Assembly: GCF_040448695.1 (NCBI RefSeq)
Contig: NZ_CP159307.1
Span: 806,001 to 870,000, forward strand
Direction of reading: 5' to 3'
DNA length: 64,000 bases
Source of the DNA: Dehalogenimonas sp. 4OHTPN
GTDB lineage: Bacteria > Chloroflexota > Dehalococcoidia > Dehalococcoidales > Dehalococcoidaceae
Shown here: positions 1-8,802 of the stretch, in pieces
Layout: every line of letters starts with the position of its first letter
How positions within the stretch are numbered: the first letter of the stretch is position 1
Program-made: the position numbers and the translations under genes
Notes under the pieces: generated by a model
What the model saw: the letters and a program-made list of their open reading frames with translations, nothing else
Database searches by the model: none
Told to the model about the DNA's origin: nothing

Positions 1-424
1 GGCAATTCATATTCCAGTCCCCAGTTTAGGCCCAGGAAATGCCCGTGTCAATATTCGGGGCGGGACGCCATGATTTGGGAAAATAAAGATTAAGAACAGT
101 TAATACATCACGAATAAACGCCGCATTAACGAATATAAATCAGCATGGTACTAGTACTAAAGGACGATGCCTTTTGGCCAATTAGGCAATATTATATGCA
201 TATAAAAATATTAAATATATTTAGAGCCTGCTTTTTTGCGCCTACGCCAATTTGTAAAGGTCTTGAAAATTAAGTGAGCCGTGTCAGGTACAATCCTGCT
301 TTTTCGTATGTTTCGAGTGCACAGGAGGTGAAGCCGGGTTGATGACGATCGGGAGAGACCGGTTGGCGGGGGAACAGACCACAGCGCCCAGAGTTATAAC
401 CAGTAGATAAGAAAGAGAGTAAGT
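1..424 (+). promoter_or_regulatory. Upstream region of rdhA1, no gene seen
   Basis: I see no convincing coding region here and no rdhB remnant. Two features may be regulatory. TTAATACATCACGAAT (100-115) resembles TTAATACACGAAT upstream of the second rdhA (44978-44990). GTACTAGTAC (148-157) is a perfect 10-bp palindrome that recurs near 58.98 kb. A purine-rich stretch just before position 425 could serve as a weak ribosome binding site. I could not place a well-spaced -35/-10 pair with confidence. Confidence 0.45.
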
Positions 425-1978
425 ATGTCATTATTTCACAGCACTGTCTCCCGCCGCGATTTCATGAAGGGCTTGGGGCTAGTCGGCGGCATTGGCGGCG
501 CAGCCGCCGTCACGCCTGCATTCCATGATCTGGATGAGGTCATTTCAGCAGCCGAATCCACCCGCAAGCGTGCTTGGTTCGTTAAAGAAGTTGACGAACC
601 CACTGTAGAAATAGACTGGGCGCTGGTCAAGCGCCATCATGGCGGACACAGCACTCAGTCTGCTGCGGTCGTCGCCCGCTACCCCGGCCTCGAGGCATAC
701 AATGCCATGACCCGGTCCGGGAAATCCGATGCCGACCGCATGAAGGACAACGAGCCGGGCTACCGCCTGCGCGACGCGGCGCTCGGTTCTGCCAACGGCG
801 GCGTCTTCTCCGGGATATCCCTGGCAGGCAGCCCTGGTGCCGTCGGTGGCGTCATCCCAACCTGTGAAGCCGACAAATTCGGCCGCAGGAAAGTCCAGAC
901 CCCCGAACAGCGCGGTGTTCCCAAGTGGACCGGCACCCCGGAGGAAGCCACCAAGATGCTCCGTGCCGTGATGGTCTTCTTCGGCGCCGCTAACCTCGGC
1001 GTGGGTGAGCTTGACGATCACCACAAGAACTTTGTGGGTTTGACCGGCGATAACATCGGCACCCAATACTATCCTAACATCGACAAAGCCCCCACTACGG
1101 TTACCAAACCGGTAGTTTTTGCCGACCAGCCTACCTTCACCTGGGACCAGGCTAAAAATATCACCTACGTGCCCAATATTCCTCTTTGGGCTGTCACCTA
1201 CCTAATTCCCCAGCACCAGGAACTTAACATGAGGCGGCCGACTGTCCTGGGCAGAACCACCCAGACGCGCTATCGGCTGCGCCGCGAAACCACCACCTGC
1301 ACCCAGGACTTCATCACCGGCATCGGTTACCAGAGCATGGCTGATGTGCCGTACCGTGTCCTGCCTTCGGGCCCCGGCATCGTTTTAGGGGGTTTAGGCG
1401 AGAACGCCCGGCATTCCATCATGACCCTTAGCCCTGAAGTCGGCGCTTTCGGCGGCTACTTCGATATGTTGACCGACCTGGAACTGGCGCCGACCAAGCC
1501 TATCGACGCCGGCATGTGGCGTTTCTGCCACAGCTGCGGCCTGTGCGCCGACCTTTGCCCTTCGGGCTCAATCACTAAGAAAGGCGAGGCTGAACCTTCC
1601 TACGAAGTCCGGCCGAGCCATCTCACTCCCAAAGACCCACCGCTACCTGGCATGCGCGAGTCCGGCGAGTGGCACAAACTTGGGCGCAAGACTTATTGGA
1701 CCGACATGCCCGGCAGTCAGATCTATCAGAGATCGGTTGACGTATGCAATGTCTGCTGGGGCAACTGCGTTTTCAACGGCGCCAACGGTGCCATGATTCA
1801 CCAGGTGGTCAAAGGCACGGCTTCCATCACGCCGCTGTTCAACGCTTTCTTCGCCGCCATGCACGAACCTATGGGTTACGGCATGAAGCACGGCGAGGAG
1901 GTTGAGGAGTGGTGGAACATGTCCCTGCCGTCGAACGGTTTCTCCTCAACCATGATGGCCCGTCACATGGGTTACTAA
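425..1978 (+). CDS. rdhA: Reductive dehalogenase catalytic subunit (RdhA), copy 1
   Basis: Corrinoid and iron-sulfur enzyme, expected to be the terminal reductase of organohalide respiration on the outer face of the membrane. The 517-residue protein starts with a twin-arginine signal (SRRDFMKGLGLVGG, residues 9-22). The first ferredoxin motif is complete (C368, C371, C374, C378-P). The second motif has C441, C444 and C448, but its usual first Cys is Ser431 (codon AGT at 1715-1717); the paralogue at 45125 has Cys at the aligned position. The two copies are clearly similar from the signal peptide through the C-terminus. No rdhB anchor gene lies on either side, and a strong terminator follows. 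The family is certain; the substrate cannot be inferred. Confidence 0.95.
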   Translation: MSLFHSTVSRRDFMKGLGLVGGIGGAAAVTPAFHDLDEVISAAESTRKRAWFVKEVDEPTVEIDWALVKRHHGGHSTQSAAVVARYPGLEAYNAMTRSGKSDADRMKDNEPGYRLRDAALGSANGGVFSGISLAGSPGAVGGVIPTCEADKFGRRKVQTPEQRGVPKWTGTPEEATKMLRAVMVFFGAANLGVGELDDHHKNFVGLTGDNIGTQYYPNIDKAPTTVTKPVVFADQPTFTWDQAKNITYVPNIPLWAVTYLIPQHQELNMRRPTVLGRTTQTRYRLRRETTTCTQDFITGIGYQSMADVPYRVLPSGPGIVLGGLGENARHSIMTLSPEVGAFGGYFDMLTDLELAPTKPIDAGMWRFCHSCGLCADLCPSGSITKKGEAEPSYEVRPSHLTPKDPPLPGMRESGEWHKLGRKTYWTDMPGSQIYQRSVDVCNVCWGNCVFNGANGAMIHQVVKGTASITPLFNAFFAAMHEPMGYGMKHGEEVEEWWNMSLPSNGFSSTMMARHMGY

Positions 1979-1995
1979 ACACACGAACGGAAATC

Positions 1996-2038
1996 GCAAA
2001 GAAAGAGGCCGGGGGATTCCTCCGGCCTCTTTCTTTGC
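1996..2038. terminator. Bidirectional intrinsic terminator between rdhA1 and cvpA-like gene
   Basis: A perfect 17-bp stem (GCAAAGAAAGAGGCCGG, 1996-2012, with its complement at 2022-2038) with A/T-rich outer arms. It lies between convergent genes and can stop both. It ends the rdhA1 transcript directly after the gene, so no rdhB is co-transcribed downstream. Confidence 0.9.
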
Positions 2039-2051
2039 TGAAACCTACTTA

Positions 2052-2540
2052 CTATTGGAAGAATTCTTTGATGGAATCGAACTGCGATGGCAGCAGCGAC
2101 AGCACCAGGGGGAATTTGTCCAGCAGGAAAGTCGCGATGGTTGAGTCCGCCAACGATTCGCCGCCGAAGAACTGAGCCCAAACAGCCAGCGCCGCTCCGG
2201 CGATGAGCGTGCCCATGAACAATCCGAAGATCGCCCCGGCCAGCCGGTTGACCCAACCCAGCAGCACCACCGACACCAGCTTGGTCAGCAGACCGGCGAT
2301 GATGCTGAAGACAATCCAGGTAACGATCAGTACCGCTGCGAAGGCGGCGGCGTTGGCGATATCCTCATTGCTGATAAAGCTGAAGACGCTGCCGCCTAGA
2401 CTCTCGTAGAAGCGGCCAGCCAGGAAAATACCGACAATAAGCCCGAGTAAACCGCCCAGCGCCTTGATCAGACCCTGCGAAAGCCCCGAGAAAACCTGAA
2501 AAGCCAGAAAGACCAGGAGAGCGATATCAAGCCAGTTCAT
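2052..2540 (-). CDS. CvpA family membrane protein
   Basis: A 162-residue integral membrane protein that starts MNWLDIALLVFLAFQVFSG, the typical opening of the CvpA (colicin V production protein) family. About four hydrophobic segments are visible (near residues 1-20, 25-45, 65-90 and 100-125), with Gly-rich helices, as in the family. The family is widespread in bacteria and its molecular function is poorly defined, with roles in envelope homeostasis. It lies alone between the rdhA1 terminator and an MFS gene on the same strand, 58 bp downstream of that gene's start-proximal partner. Family call is good; function unknown. Confidence 0.8.
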   Translation of the reverse strand: MNWLDIALLVFLAFQVFSGLSQGLIKALGGLLGLIVGIFLAGRFYESLGGSVFSFISNEDIANAAAFAAVLIVTWIVFSIIAGLLTKLVSVVLLGWVNRLAGAIFGLFMGTLIAGAALAVWAQFFGGESLADSTIATFLLDKFPLVLSLLPSQFDSIKEFFQ

Positions 2541-2598
2541 GGCGCCATTATAGGCGCAATCATGGCATGATTCAATGGCTGTTCATACTGGCGACTAT

Positions 2599-3876
2599 TT
2601 AAGCCGCTTCGATGGCGCTGGCTTCCGGTAACGGCCGGTAGCGCCGTTTCCCCCAGACGTAGAAGGCCAGTCCCGCCGCCAGGATTACCGAGGCTATCGG
2701 CAACCAGACGGCGAGGCGCCCGTCCGGCGCCGAAGCGTCCAGAAGCGCCCCGCCCAAGGTCGGGCCGAGGGAAATGCCCAGGGTCTCCGCCAGGCCGTAA
2801 AAACCCTGGTAGCGGCCCCGCTGGTTTTTGGGGGACAACTCGCCGACGACGGTCATTGAGACGGGCGAAAATAAGATTTCGCCGATGGTGATTATACCCA
2901 TCGCCCCCAGCGCCAGCCCGTAGGGACCGACGAATCCCATCGACAGGTAGCCGACAGAATAAACCGCCATGCCGAGGAACAGTGCTTCAGCCCGTTTGAA
3001 CCGGCCGATCCAGCGCGCCGCCGGGTACTGCAGCAAAACCACCGTCACCGCGTTCAGGGTGAGCAGCGACCCGTATTGCACTGTGGAAAAACCCACCCGG
3101 TCAACTGTATAGACCGACAGAGTACTGATGAACTGCCCGAGGCCCATGAAGGCGATGACGGAAATAACTGTGAATCCCAGGAAGGTCTGGTCGCGGGCGG
3201 TGGCTAGGACAGCCTGGAGGTTGACCTTCTCGCCGTTTGAGCCGCCGAAACTCTCCTTTAGGAAACGGTAGACCAAAAACAGACAGAGCAGGCTGATAAC
3301 CGCCGCCGCAGCGAAAAGCCAGCCGTAGGAGGTGACCGCCCAAAAGTAACCTCCGATAGCCGGTCCGAAGCCGAACCCCAAGTTCTGCCCCATCCTGAGG
3401 ATGCCGTAGCCTTCGGCCAACCTGGCTTTGGGCATCAGATCAACGATCAGCGCCGAAGTCGCCGGGCGGGCGGACATCAAACCGCAACGTACCAGGACGT
3501 AGGCACTGACAATTGCCCATACCGGGGCGGTCGAGCTTATCAACAATGCCATGACGATGAACAGAACCGTCGCCAGCACCGTGCTGCCCAAAATTACCGG
3601 CCGCCGGCCGATTCTGTCGGACAGCATCCCGGAAAGCATCTGGGCGGCCGCGGCGATCAATCCGCTGCCCAGAATGATCAGCCCGACCACGGTCATCGGT
3701 ACATCCCGCTGCTGGTAGAGATAAAGCGACAAGAACGGCAGCGACACCGAAAAACCCGCCGAATTGAGAAGTCCGATAAAAGTGACCATCCAGACACCCG
3801 GAGGGAAACGCCTGAAAATAGGGTGGCTGAATAACCCCTTTTGCGGGCTGTTAAGCATTAGATTCGAATCCGGCAA
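2599..3876 (-). CDS. Major facilitator superfamily transporter
   Basis: A 425-residue polytopic protein with about 12 hydrophobic helices, the usual MFS length. The loop after TM2 carries the MFS signature in the form GMLSDRIGRRPVILG (near residues 80-95), and a related sequence recurs after the central loop (SPKNQRGRYQGFYGLAETLG). This fits a drug/metabolite efflux type of the 12-TM class. The substrate is not evident. The start could be the first Met or Met7; the first is used because the hydrophobic core begins only near residue 28 in either case. Confidence 0.85.
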   Translation of the reverse strand: MPDSNLMLNSPQKGLFSHPIFRRFPPGVWMVTFIGLLNSAGFSVSLPFLSLYLYQQRDVPMTVVGLIILGSGLIAAAAQMLSGMLSDRIGRRPVILGSTVLATVLFIVMALLISSTAPVWAIVSAYVLVRCGLMSARPATSALIVDLMPKARLAEGYGILRMGQNLGFGFGPAIGGYFWAVTSYGWLFAAAAVISLLCLFLVYRFLKESFGGSNGEKVNLQAVLATARDQTFLGFTVISVIAFMGLGQFISTLSVYTVDRVGFSTVQYGSLLTLNAVTVVLLQYPAARWIGRFKRAEALFLGMAVYSVGYLSMGFVGPYGLALGAMGIITIGEILFSPVSMTVVGELSPKNQRGRYQGFYGLAETLGISLGPTLGGALLDASAPDGRLAVWLPIASVILAAGLAFYVWGKRRYRPLPEASAIEAA

Positions 3877-4161
3877 TTGATTATTACCAAATATGTATTA
3901 GAAAAATGCTAACCAGTGTACCCCCAGGCGATATTTTTTACAATAGCCTTGAGGCTAGGGATGATATGACTTAAGACATAGGCCTGTTCTATTCTGGTTT
4001 ATAGATCGGACTTTATTTTTCTCCGGATTGAAAAACATATTGCGCTTACCCGGCTTAAATCGTACTATGGAATAAATGAACGGAAGGAGGGACGAGCGCC
4101 TGTTGCACTTTAAATTGGAGAACGCGGTAACAAACCGGATTAAAACATAAAGGAGCGCAGT

Positions 4162-4551
4162 ATGGCGACCAAATTTGAATTATTCCAGGATAAAGCCGGC
4201 GAGTACCGCTGGCGGCTCCGTCACCAGAACGGGAATATCATCGCCGACTCGGCTGAAGGTTATACTTCCAAATCCAGTGCGATAAACGGCATCGAGTCCG
4301 TTAAGAATAACGTCGGCATGGCTTCAATAAAGGACAGCGAAACCGGACAGGTTATATCCCGCCAGGCCGCCCCGCCGGCTACAGCGGCAGTCCCCCAATC
4401 GACGCCTGTGGCCGCTGCTAGTTCTACTCCTGCCTGGAAAGCGAATAATGCTGTTTCATCCGGTGACGGCATGAGCGCTGCCGCCATCGTGGCATTGATC
4501 GCGGTCGCCTGGTTTGTGCTTGGGATCGGTGTAATCCTGCTGGCAGGGTAG
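4162..4551 (+). CDS. YegP-type DUF1508 protein with C-terminal membrane helix
   Basis: A 129-residue protein. Residues 1-50 form one DUF1508/YegP domain (FELFQDKAGEYRWRLRHQNG, then NIIADSAEGY). A Pro/Ala/Thr-rich linker (residues 70-100) and one hydrophobic helix (about 107-128) follow, so the domain is probably tethered to the membrane. The start is supported by AAGGAG 7-8 bases upstream. A second, unanchored copy of the same domain follows at 4597. The molecular role of DUF1508 is unknown; some members are stress-related. The upstream 285 bp (3877-4161) holds no gene; a weak TTGCGC/17/TACTAT promoter-like pair lies near 4043-4071. Confidence 0.8.
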   Translation: MATKFELFQDKAGEYRWRLRHQNGNIIADSAEGYTSKSSAINGIESVKNNVGMASIKDSETGQVISRQAAPPATAAVPQSTPVAAASSTPAWKANNAVSSGDGMSAAAIVALIAVAWFVLGIGVILLAG

Positions 4552-4596
4552 TTCTGTTACCGGTTTCCCGAATTAGAAATGAGAGAGGTATGGATA

Positions 4597-4794
4597 ATGG
4601 CGGCGACATTTGAACTTTTCAAAGATAAAGGCGGGGAGTACCGCTGGCGGCTGCGCCACCAGAACGGTAATATAATCGCCGATTCTGCGGAAGGATATCA
4701 GTCTAGAGAAAGCGCGGTCAACGGTATCAATTCTGTTATCAGTAATGCGCCTTCGGCGCCAGTCGTTGATCAAACAGCAGAAACTAAAACCTGA
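4597..4794 (+). CDS. YegP-type DUF1508 protein, soluble second copy
   Basis: A 65-residue protein that is one DUF1508 domain (AATFELFKDKGGEYRWRLRH, then QNGNIIADSAEGYQSRESA). It is very similar to the N-terminal domain of the preceding gene, so it arose by tandem duplication. I chose the ATG at 4597 over the in-frame ATG at 4579, because AGAGAGG at 4582-4588 gives a normal 8-base spacing and homologous copies begin with MA-x-FELF. No transmembrane segment. Function unknown. Confidence 0.8.
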   Translation: MAATFELFKDKGGEYRWRLRHQNGNIIADSAEGYQSRESAVNGINSVISNAPSAPVVDQTAETKT

Positions 4795-4847
4795 CCTTTA
4801 GTTCCGTTGCCCGATAGATCACGCCTGGTGTAAAGAGCGGTGACTGA

Positions 4848-6002
4848 TTAATACCGTTTCTTCAGTTCGTTGGCAATGATGTTGCGGAGGATCTGGTTGG
4901 TGCCTTCGTACATCTGGGTGATTTTGGCATCGCGCATGAATTTTTCAGCCGGATAATCCCGCATGTAACCGACGCCGCCCATAATCTGCACCGCGTCGGT
5001 GGTGACGCGCATCGCCATGTCCGAGGCGAAAACCTTGCTCATCGAGGACTCCATGTTGCCGCTTTTCTGCAGACCGGAGTCAATGGTGCGGGCTGAGGCG
5101 TAGATGAGCGCCCGAGCGGCCTCGATGTCCATAGCCATATTGGCCAGCATGTGCTGAATGGACTGGAAGGATAGGACCGCCTCCCCGAACTGGACGCGCT
5201 CCTTGGCATGGGCGTAAGCCGCTTCGAAGGCTCCCTGGGCAATGCCGAGGGCCTGGGCGCCGATGCCGGGGCGGGATTTTTCGAACAACTTCATGGCATA
5301 GAAAAAGCCCATGCCTTCTTTGCCAATGAGGTTCTCCCGGGGAATGAGGCAGTCGTCGAATAGGAGTTCCCGGGTCGAAGATGTGCGTATGCCCATCTTT
5401 TTCTCCTTGCGGCCAAAGGAAAAGCCGGGCGTACCTTTTTCCACGATGAAGGCTGACAGACCGCGGGCGCTCTTGCCCGGTTCGGTGCGGGCGATGATTG
5501 TATAGATGGCGGCATCCCCGCCATTGGTGATAAAACGCTTGCTGCCGTTAATCACATAGCCGTCAGCGGTTTTGGTAGCTGTCGTCTTCACGGCGCCGGC
5601 GTCCGAGCCGGCGGTCTCCTCGGTGATGGCGAAGGCGCACAGCTTCTCACCGCTGGCGATATCCGGCAGAAAGCGGGCTTTCTGCTCCGGCGAGCCGTTG
5701 TCAATCAGAATATCCGAACCAAGGAAATTGGCGGCGTAAGTTACCGCGACGCCGCCACAGACACGGGCAAGCTGTTCGGTGGCGAGCACCAGCTCGAAGG
5801 AACCCCCGCTAATGCCGCCGTATTCCTCCGGGATGGCGATTCCGTAGAGGCCGGAGGCGGCGATCTCTCTAACGATAGCCCAGGGAAACTCCTCTTTTTC
5901 ATCGAGTTCGGCACGCACCGGCAGCACTTTCTCTTCGGCAATGCCGCGGGCTAAATCGCGGACCGTTGTTTGAAGCTCATTCAGGAAGTACTCCACGTTC
6001 AA
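4848..6002 (-). CDS. Acyl-CoA dehydrogenase, short-chain type
   Basis: A 384-residue FAD enzyme of normal family length. It has the three acyl-CoA dehydrogenase domains in order: N-terminal helical domain, central beta domain with the signatures AFAITEETAGSDAGAVKT and GSKRFITNGGDA, and C-terminal helical domain ending IMGGVGYMRDYPAEKFMRDA. Catalytic Glu is in QMYEGTNQI near the C-terminus, as in butyryl-CoA and related dehydrogenases. It should oxidise an acyl-CoA and pass electrons to an ETF-like partner, but no etf genes are in this window. The physiological role in an obligate organohalide respirer is not obvious. Confidence 0.92.
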   Translation of the reverse strand: MNVEYFLNELQTTVRDLARGIAEEKVLPVRAELDEKEEFPWAIVREIAASGLYGIAIPEEYGGISGGSFELVLATEQLARVCGGVAVTYAANFLGSDILIDNGSPEQKARFLPDIASGEKLCAFAITEETAGSDAGAVKTTATKTADGYVINGSKRFITNGGDAAIYTIIARTEPGKSARGLSAFIVEKGTPGFSFGRKEKKMGIRTSSTRELLFDDCLIPRENLIGKEGMGFFYAMKLFEKSRPGIGAQALGIAQGAFEAAYAHAKERVQFGEAVLSFQSIQHMLANMAMDIEAARALIYASARTIDSGLQKSGNMESSMSKVFASDMAMRVTTDAVQIMGGVGYMRDYPAEKFMRDAKITQMYEGTNQILRNIIANELKKRY

Positions 6003-6092
6003 CTCCTCGTTCAGGGGTATTTGAGCAATTGTTCAATCAAGCTGGCGGTATTATAGGCTTCGTTGAAGGGTTGTTCAAGTCTGGTAAACCGG

Positions 6093-6139
6093 TGGACAAA
6101 ACTTATGATGCAATATATCATATATATCATACTTATATG
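6093..6139 (+). promoter_or_regulatory. Promoter with AT-rich repeats before abrB-like gene
   Basis: TGGACA (6093-6098), a 17-base spacer and TATCAT (6116-6121) give a plausible sigma-70 promoter. ATATATCAT occurs twice in tandem, and TATGAT and ATCATA form an inverted pair around the -10. AbrB-type proteins bind flexible AT-rich DNA and often control their own gene, so autoregulation is likely (inference). Confidence 0.5.
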
Positions 6140-6153
6140 AGGTAAAGACTATA

Positions 6154-6408
6154 ATGACTGACAAGAAGTTCGACGAAGTCTGGGTTCCCAAGTTCTACGG
6201 AGCGACCACGATCGGCGAACGCGGCCAGATGGTCATCCCGGTAGAGGCGCGTAAAGACTTCCAGTTGACTCCCTCAGCCAAGCTGCTGGTGTTCGGCAGT
6301 CCGGGCGGACTGATGGTTGTCAAAGCGGAACATATCACCGGGTTTCTGGCGCGGGCGTCGGAGATGCTGCGGGCTCTTGAATTGGCGGCGGAAGAGCCGC
6401 TTCAATAG
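6154..6408 (+). CDS. AbrB/SpoVT-type transcription regulator
   Basis: An 84-residue protein with the swapped-hairpin AbrB DNA-binding motif: GATTIGERGQMVIPVEARKD followed by F-x-L-x-P-x-x-KLLVFG. The C-terminal helix (residues 58-80) may oligomerise. It sits 33 bp upstream of the RND exporter gene on the same strand, so it is probably co-transcribed and may regulate exporter expression. AT-rich repeats directly upstream are candidate autoregulatory sites. Confidence 0.85.
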   Translation: MTDKKFDEVWVPKFYGATTIGERGQMVIPVEARKDFQLTPSAKLLVFGSPGGLMVVKAEHITGFLARASEMLRALELAAEEPLQ

Positions 6409-6441
6409 GTGGCGTAGAAATAGAGCGGAGAACCAGTATAA

Positions 6442-8733
6442 ATGAACGGGTTTTTTAGAAAATTAGGGTTATTTATCGAATTGAGGCGTGGTTTGGTTAT
6501 CGCCGCCAGTGTTCTGCTGGTTCTGGCGGCGGTGGTGGGCGCCTCTCGATTAAGCTTCGCCACCGGTATCGAAACCATGATCTCGACAGATTCCCAGGTA
6601 TACCGGGATTATCAGGAGTTCAACGACAACTTCGGCGCTGAGACCGTCATCATTCTTGCCCGGGCAGAAGGGCTGGCAAACCTGGTCGACCTTGATAATA
6701 TCACCGCTGTTGATTCAATTGAGCAGCAATTGAGCAAAGAAGCCGGCGTGCTGTCGATAGTCGGTCCCGGATTCGCTTTGCGCCAGGCGATGGCACAGAT
6801 TGCTGGCGCGCCGTTATTGCCGCCCGACCAGGCAACACTCGAAGCGATAATGCTCGACCAGGGGGCACTTCGGTCGGAGATGAAGCATTTCTTTCCTACC
6901 GACAATTTCGGCATAGTCGTCATCACCATGGAGGGCGGAACAAGCCTGGAGCAAGTTAGCGCGGTGGTCGACGCCGCCAGGGGTGCTATCGGGAGGGCAT
7001 CATTCAACGGCATTGAAGCTTCGGTTACCGGCGCCTCGGTTATCTTCGCCAAGATGGAAGAACTCATGACCCAGAGCATGAGCACCATGATCGGTATTTC
7101 CATGCTCTTGATGCTGATGATCCTGGCTGTTGTCTTCGCCGTTCGCGGTTTTTTTGCCTGGCGCTGGCTGCCGCTGGGGGCGGTGATCATCGGCAGCATT
7201 TACGCTTTCGGCATGATGGGCTGGCTGTCCGTGCCGATCACTATGGTCACTATGGCCATCCTGCCAATCCTCATAGGACTGGGAGTGGACTATGCCGTCC
7301 AGTTTCATAACCGTTATGACGAAGAAGCCCGCCGCGGTGAAACGGTAGCTGAGGCGATCATCGATTCGGTAACCCACATCGGCCCGGCTATCCTCATTGC
7401 CATCATCGCCGCTTGCCTGGGATTTGCCGCCCTGTTTCTGTCTCCCGTGCCAATGATTCGTCAATTCGGCATGATCCTCATCATCGGCGTTGTTGCTTGC
7501 TATTTGGTCTCGCTGTTCATCCTGCTGCCAGTGTTGTATTCACACGATAGGCGTAAGAAAGCGGCATCGAAGACGGCATTGCCGAAAGACGGAAGCGAGG
7601 CTGGGATTGTCGAACGCGCCCTGGCGAAACTGGCGCCACGGATAATCCGTAATCCAGTGCTCATCATCGCCGTCGCTGCGGTATTCACCGTTATTGGAAT
7701 CGGGCTGGACAGCCGCATCGAGACCGAGACCGACGAGAACAAGTACATCTCCCAGGACCTGCCGCTGATGAAGGATTTTAACGACCTGGCGGCATTGTCA
7801 GGCGGTTCAACCGCGTTCAACGTCATGGTCCGTGCTGACGATGCGACACGGTTGGAGGTACTGGGGTGGATGCAGGCGCTGGAAGGGCGGCTGCTCAGCC
7901 AGTCGGTAGTGCCGGTACTTCGCGTGGACAGCATCGCCGGGGTGATCGCTCAGGCGGCGGGAGAGAATTTACCCTCGAGCCAAGAAACCATCGATCAGAT
8001 TCTAGGGTTGGTGCCTGAACTGGCGAAAGCCAATCTTCTGACAAGTGATAAGATTTTGGCGAATATCACCGTCATGACCGCCCCCGGCCTTTCGACAGAG
8101 GACCTTCGTGGGCTGCGGGAAACGGTTGATACTTATCTCAGCTCGCCGCCTGCGGGCGTTACCGCAGTGGTCACCGGTCAGGGAGTTATAGGCATCGAAC
8201 TCATGGATTCACTGACTACTGGCCGGGTAGAGATGACTTTGCTAGGCATCGCACTGGTGTTCCTCGGCCTGTTTGTGCTGTTCAAGTTTAACGCGGTGAA
8301 GGCTTCTATTGCCACGCTACCCATCGCCATGATTATCGGCTGGTCCAGCGTGGTGATGTATTTCGGCGGCATCAAATACACCGCTTTGACCGCCACTTTG
8401 GGTTCTCTTATCATCGGCATCGGCGTTGAATTCACTATTCTGATGATGATGCGTTACCAAGAGGAGCGGCAAAAAGGCGCTGCTCCTGCGGCTGCTATGA
8501 CTACCGCGATGACTAAGATCGGCCGGGCGGTCATCACCTCCGGCCTGACCGTGGTCGGCGGTTTCGGCGCGCTGCTTTTTGCCCGCGATTTCCCTATCCT
8601 CACCGACTTCGGCGCGGTAACGATGATCAACGTCGGCTTCGCCCTGGTCTCCAGCCTGGTAGTACTGCCGACGATCATTGTGGCCTTTGATCTGAGGAAA
8701 GAAAGAATTCTGGCGAAGGCTGCCGCCGGCTAA
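6442..8733 (+). CDS. RND superfamily (MMPL/HAE3-type) exporter
   Basis: A 763-residue protein with two copies of the RND half-unit. Each half has one helix, a large exported loop and five further helices (first helix near residue 15; helices around 210-370 in the first half and 590-755 in the second). The signature GLGVDYAVQFHNRYDEEARRG is in half one and GIGVEFTILMMMRYQEERQKG in half two. This is the MMPL/HAE3 layout without a periplasmic adaptor. Related proteins move lipids or hopanoids; the substrate here is unknown. Probable operon with the AbrB-type gene upstream; a strong terminator follows. Confidence 0.88.
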   Translation: MNGFFRKLGLFIELRRGLVIAASVLLVLAAVVGASRLSFATGIETMISTDSQVYRDYQEFNDNFGAETVIILARAEGLANLVDLDNITAVDSIEQQLSKEAGVLSIVGPGFALRQAMAQIAGAPLLPPDQATLEAIMLDQGALRSEMKHFFPTDNFGIVVITMEGGTSLEQVSAVVDAARGAIGRASFNGIEASVTGASVIFAKMEELMTQSMSTMIGISMLLMLMILAVVFAVRGFFAWRWLPLGAVIIGSIYAFGMMGWLSVPITMVTMAILPILIGLGVDYAVQFHNRYDEEARRGETVAEAIIDSVTHIGPAILIAIIAACLGFAALFLSPVPMIRQFGMILIIGVVACYLVSLFILLPVLYSHDRRKKAASKTALPKDGSEAGIVERALAKLAPRIIRNPVLIIAVAAVFTVIGIGLDSRIETETDENKYISQDLPLMKDFNDLAALSGGSTAFNVMVRADDATRLEVLGWMQALEGRLLSQSVVPVLRVDSIAGVIAQAAGENLPSSQETIDQILGLVPELAKANLLTSDKILANITVMTAPGLSTEDLRGLRETVDTYLSSPPAGVTAVVTGQGVIGIELMDSLTTGRVEMTLLGIALVFLGLFVLFKFNAVKASIATLPIAMIIGWSSVVMYFGGIKYTALTATLGSLIIGIGVEFTILMMMRYQEERQKGAAPAAAMTTAMTKIGRAVITSGLTVVGGFGALLFARDFPILTDFGAVTMINVGFALVSSLVVLPTIIVAFDLRKERILAKAAAG

Positions 8734-8746
8734 GCTGTTCAGGAAA

Positions 8747-8783
8747 AGTAAAAAGGGCAAGCTAGAAGCTTGCCCTTTTTACT
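8747..8783. terminator. Bidirectional intrinsic terminator between RND exporter and argS
   Basis: A perfect 16-bp stem AGTAAAAAGGGCAAGC (8747-8762) and its complement (8768-8783) around a 5-base loop. A-rich and T-rich flanks work in both directions. It lies between convergent genes. Confidence 0.92.
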
Positions 8784-8802
8784 TCAGTTGCGGTCCGGCG
8801 GT

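Noticed and set aside
545-1066. Minus-strand ORF inside rdhA1
   Set aside because: It is antisense to a well-supported gene with a clear family match; there is no ribosome site or recognisable domain.
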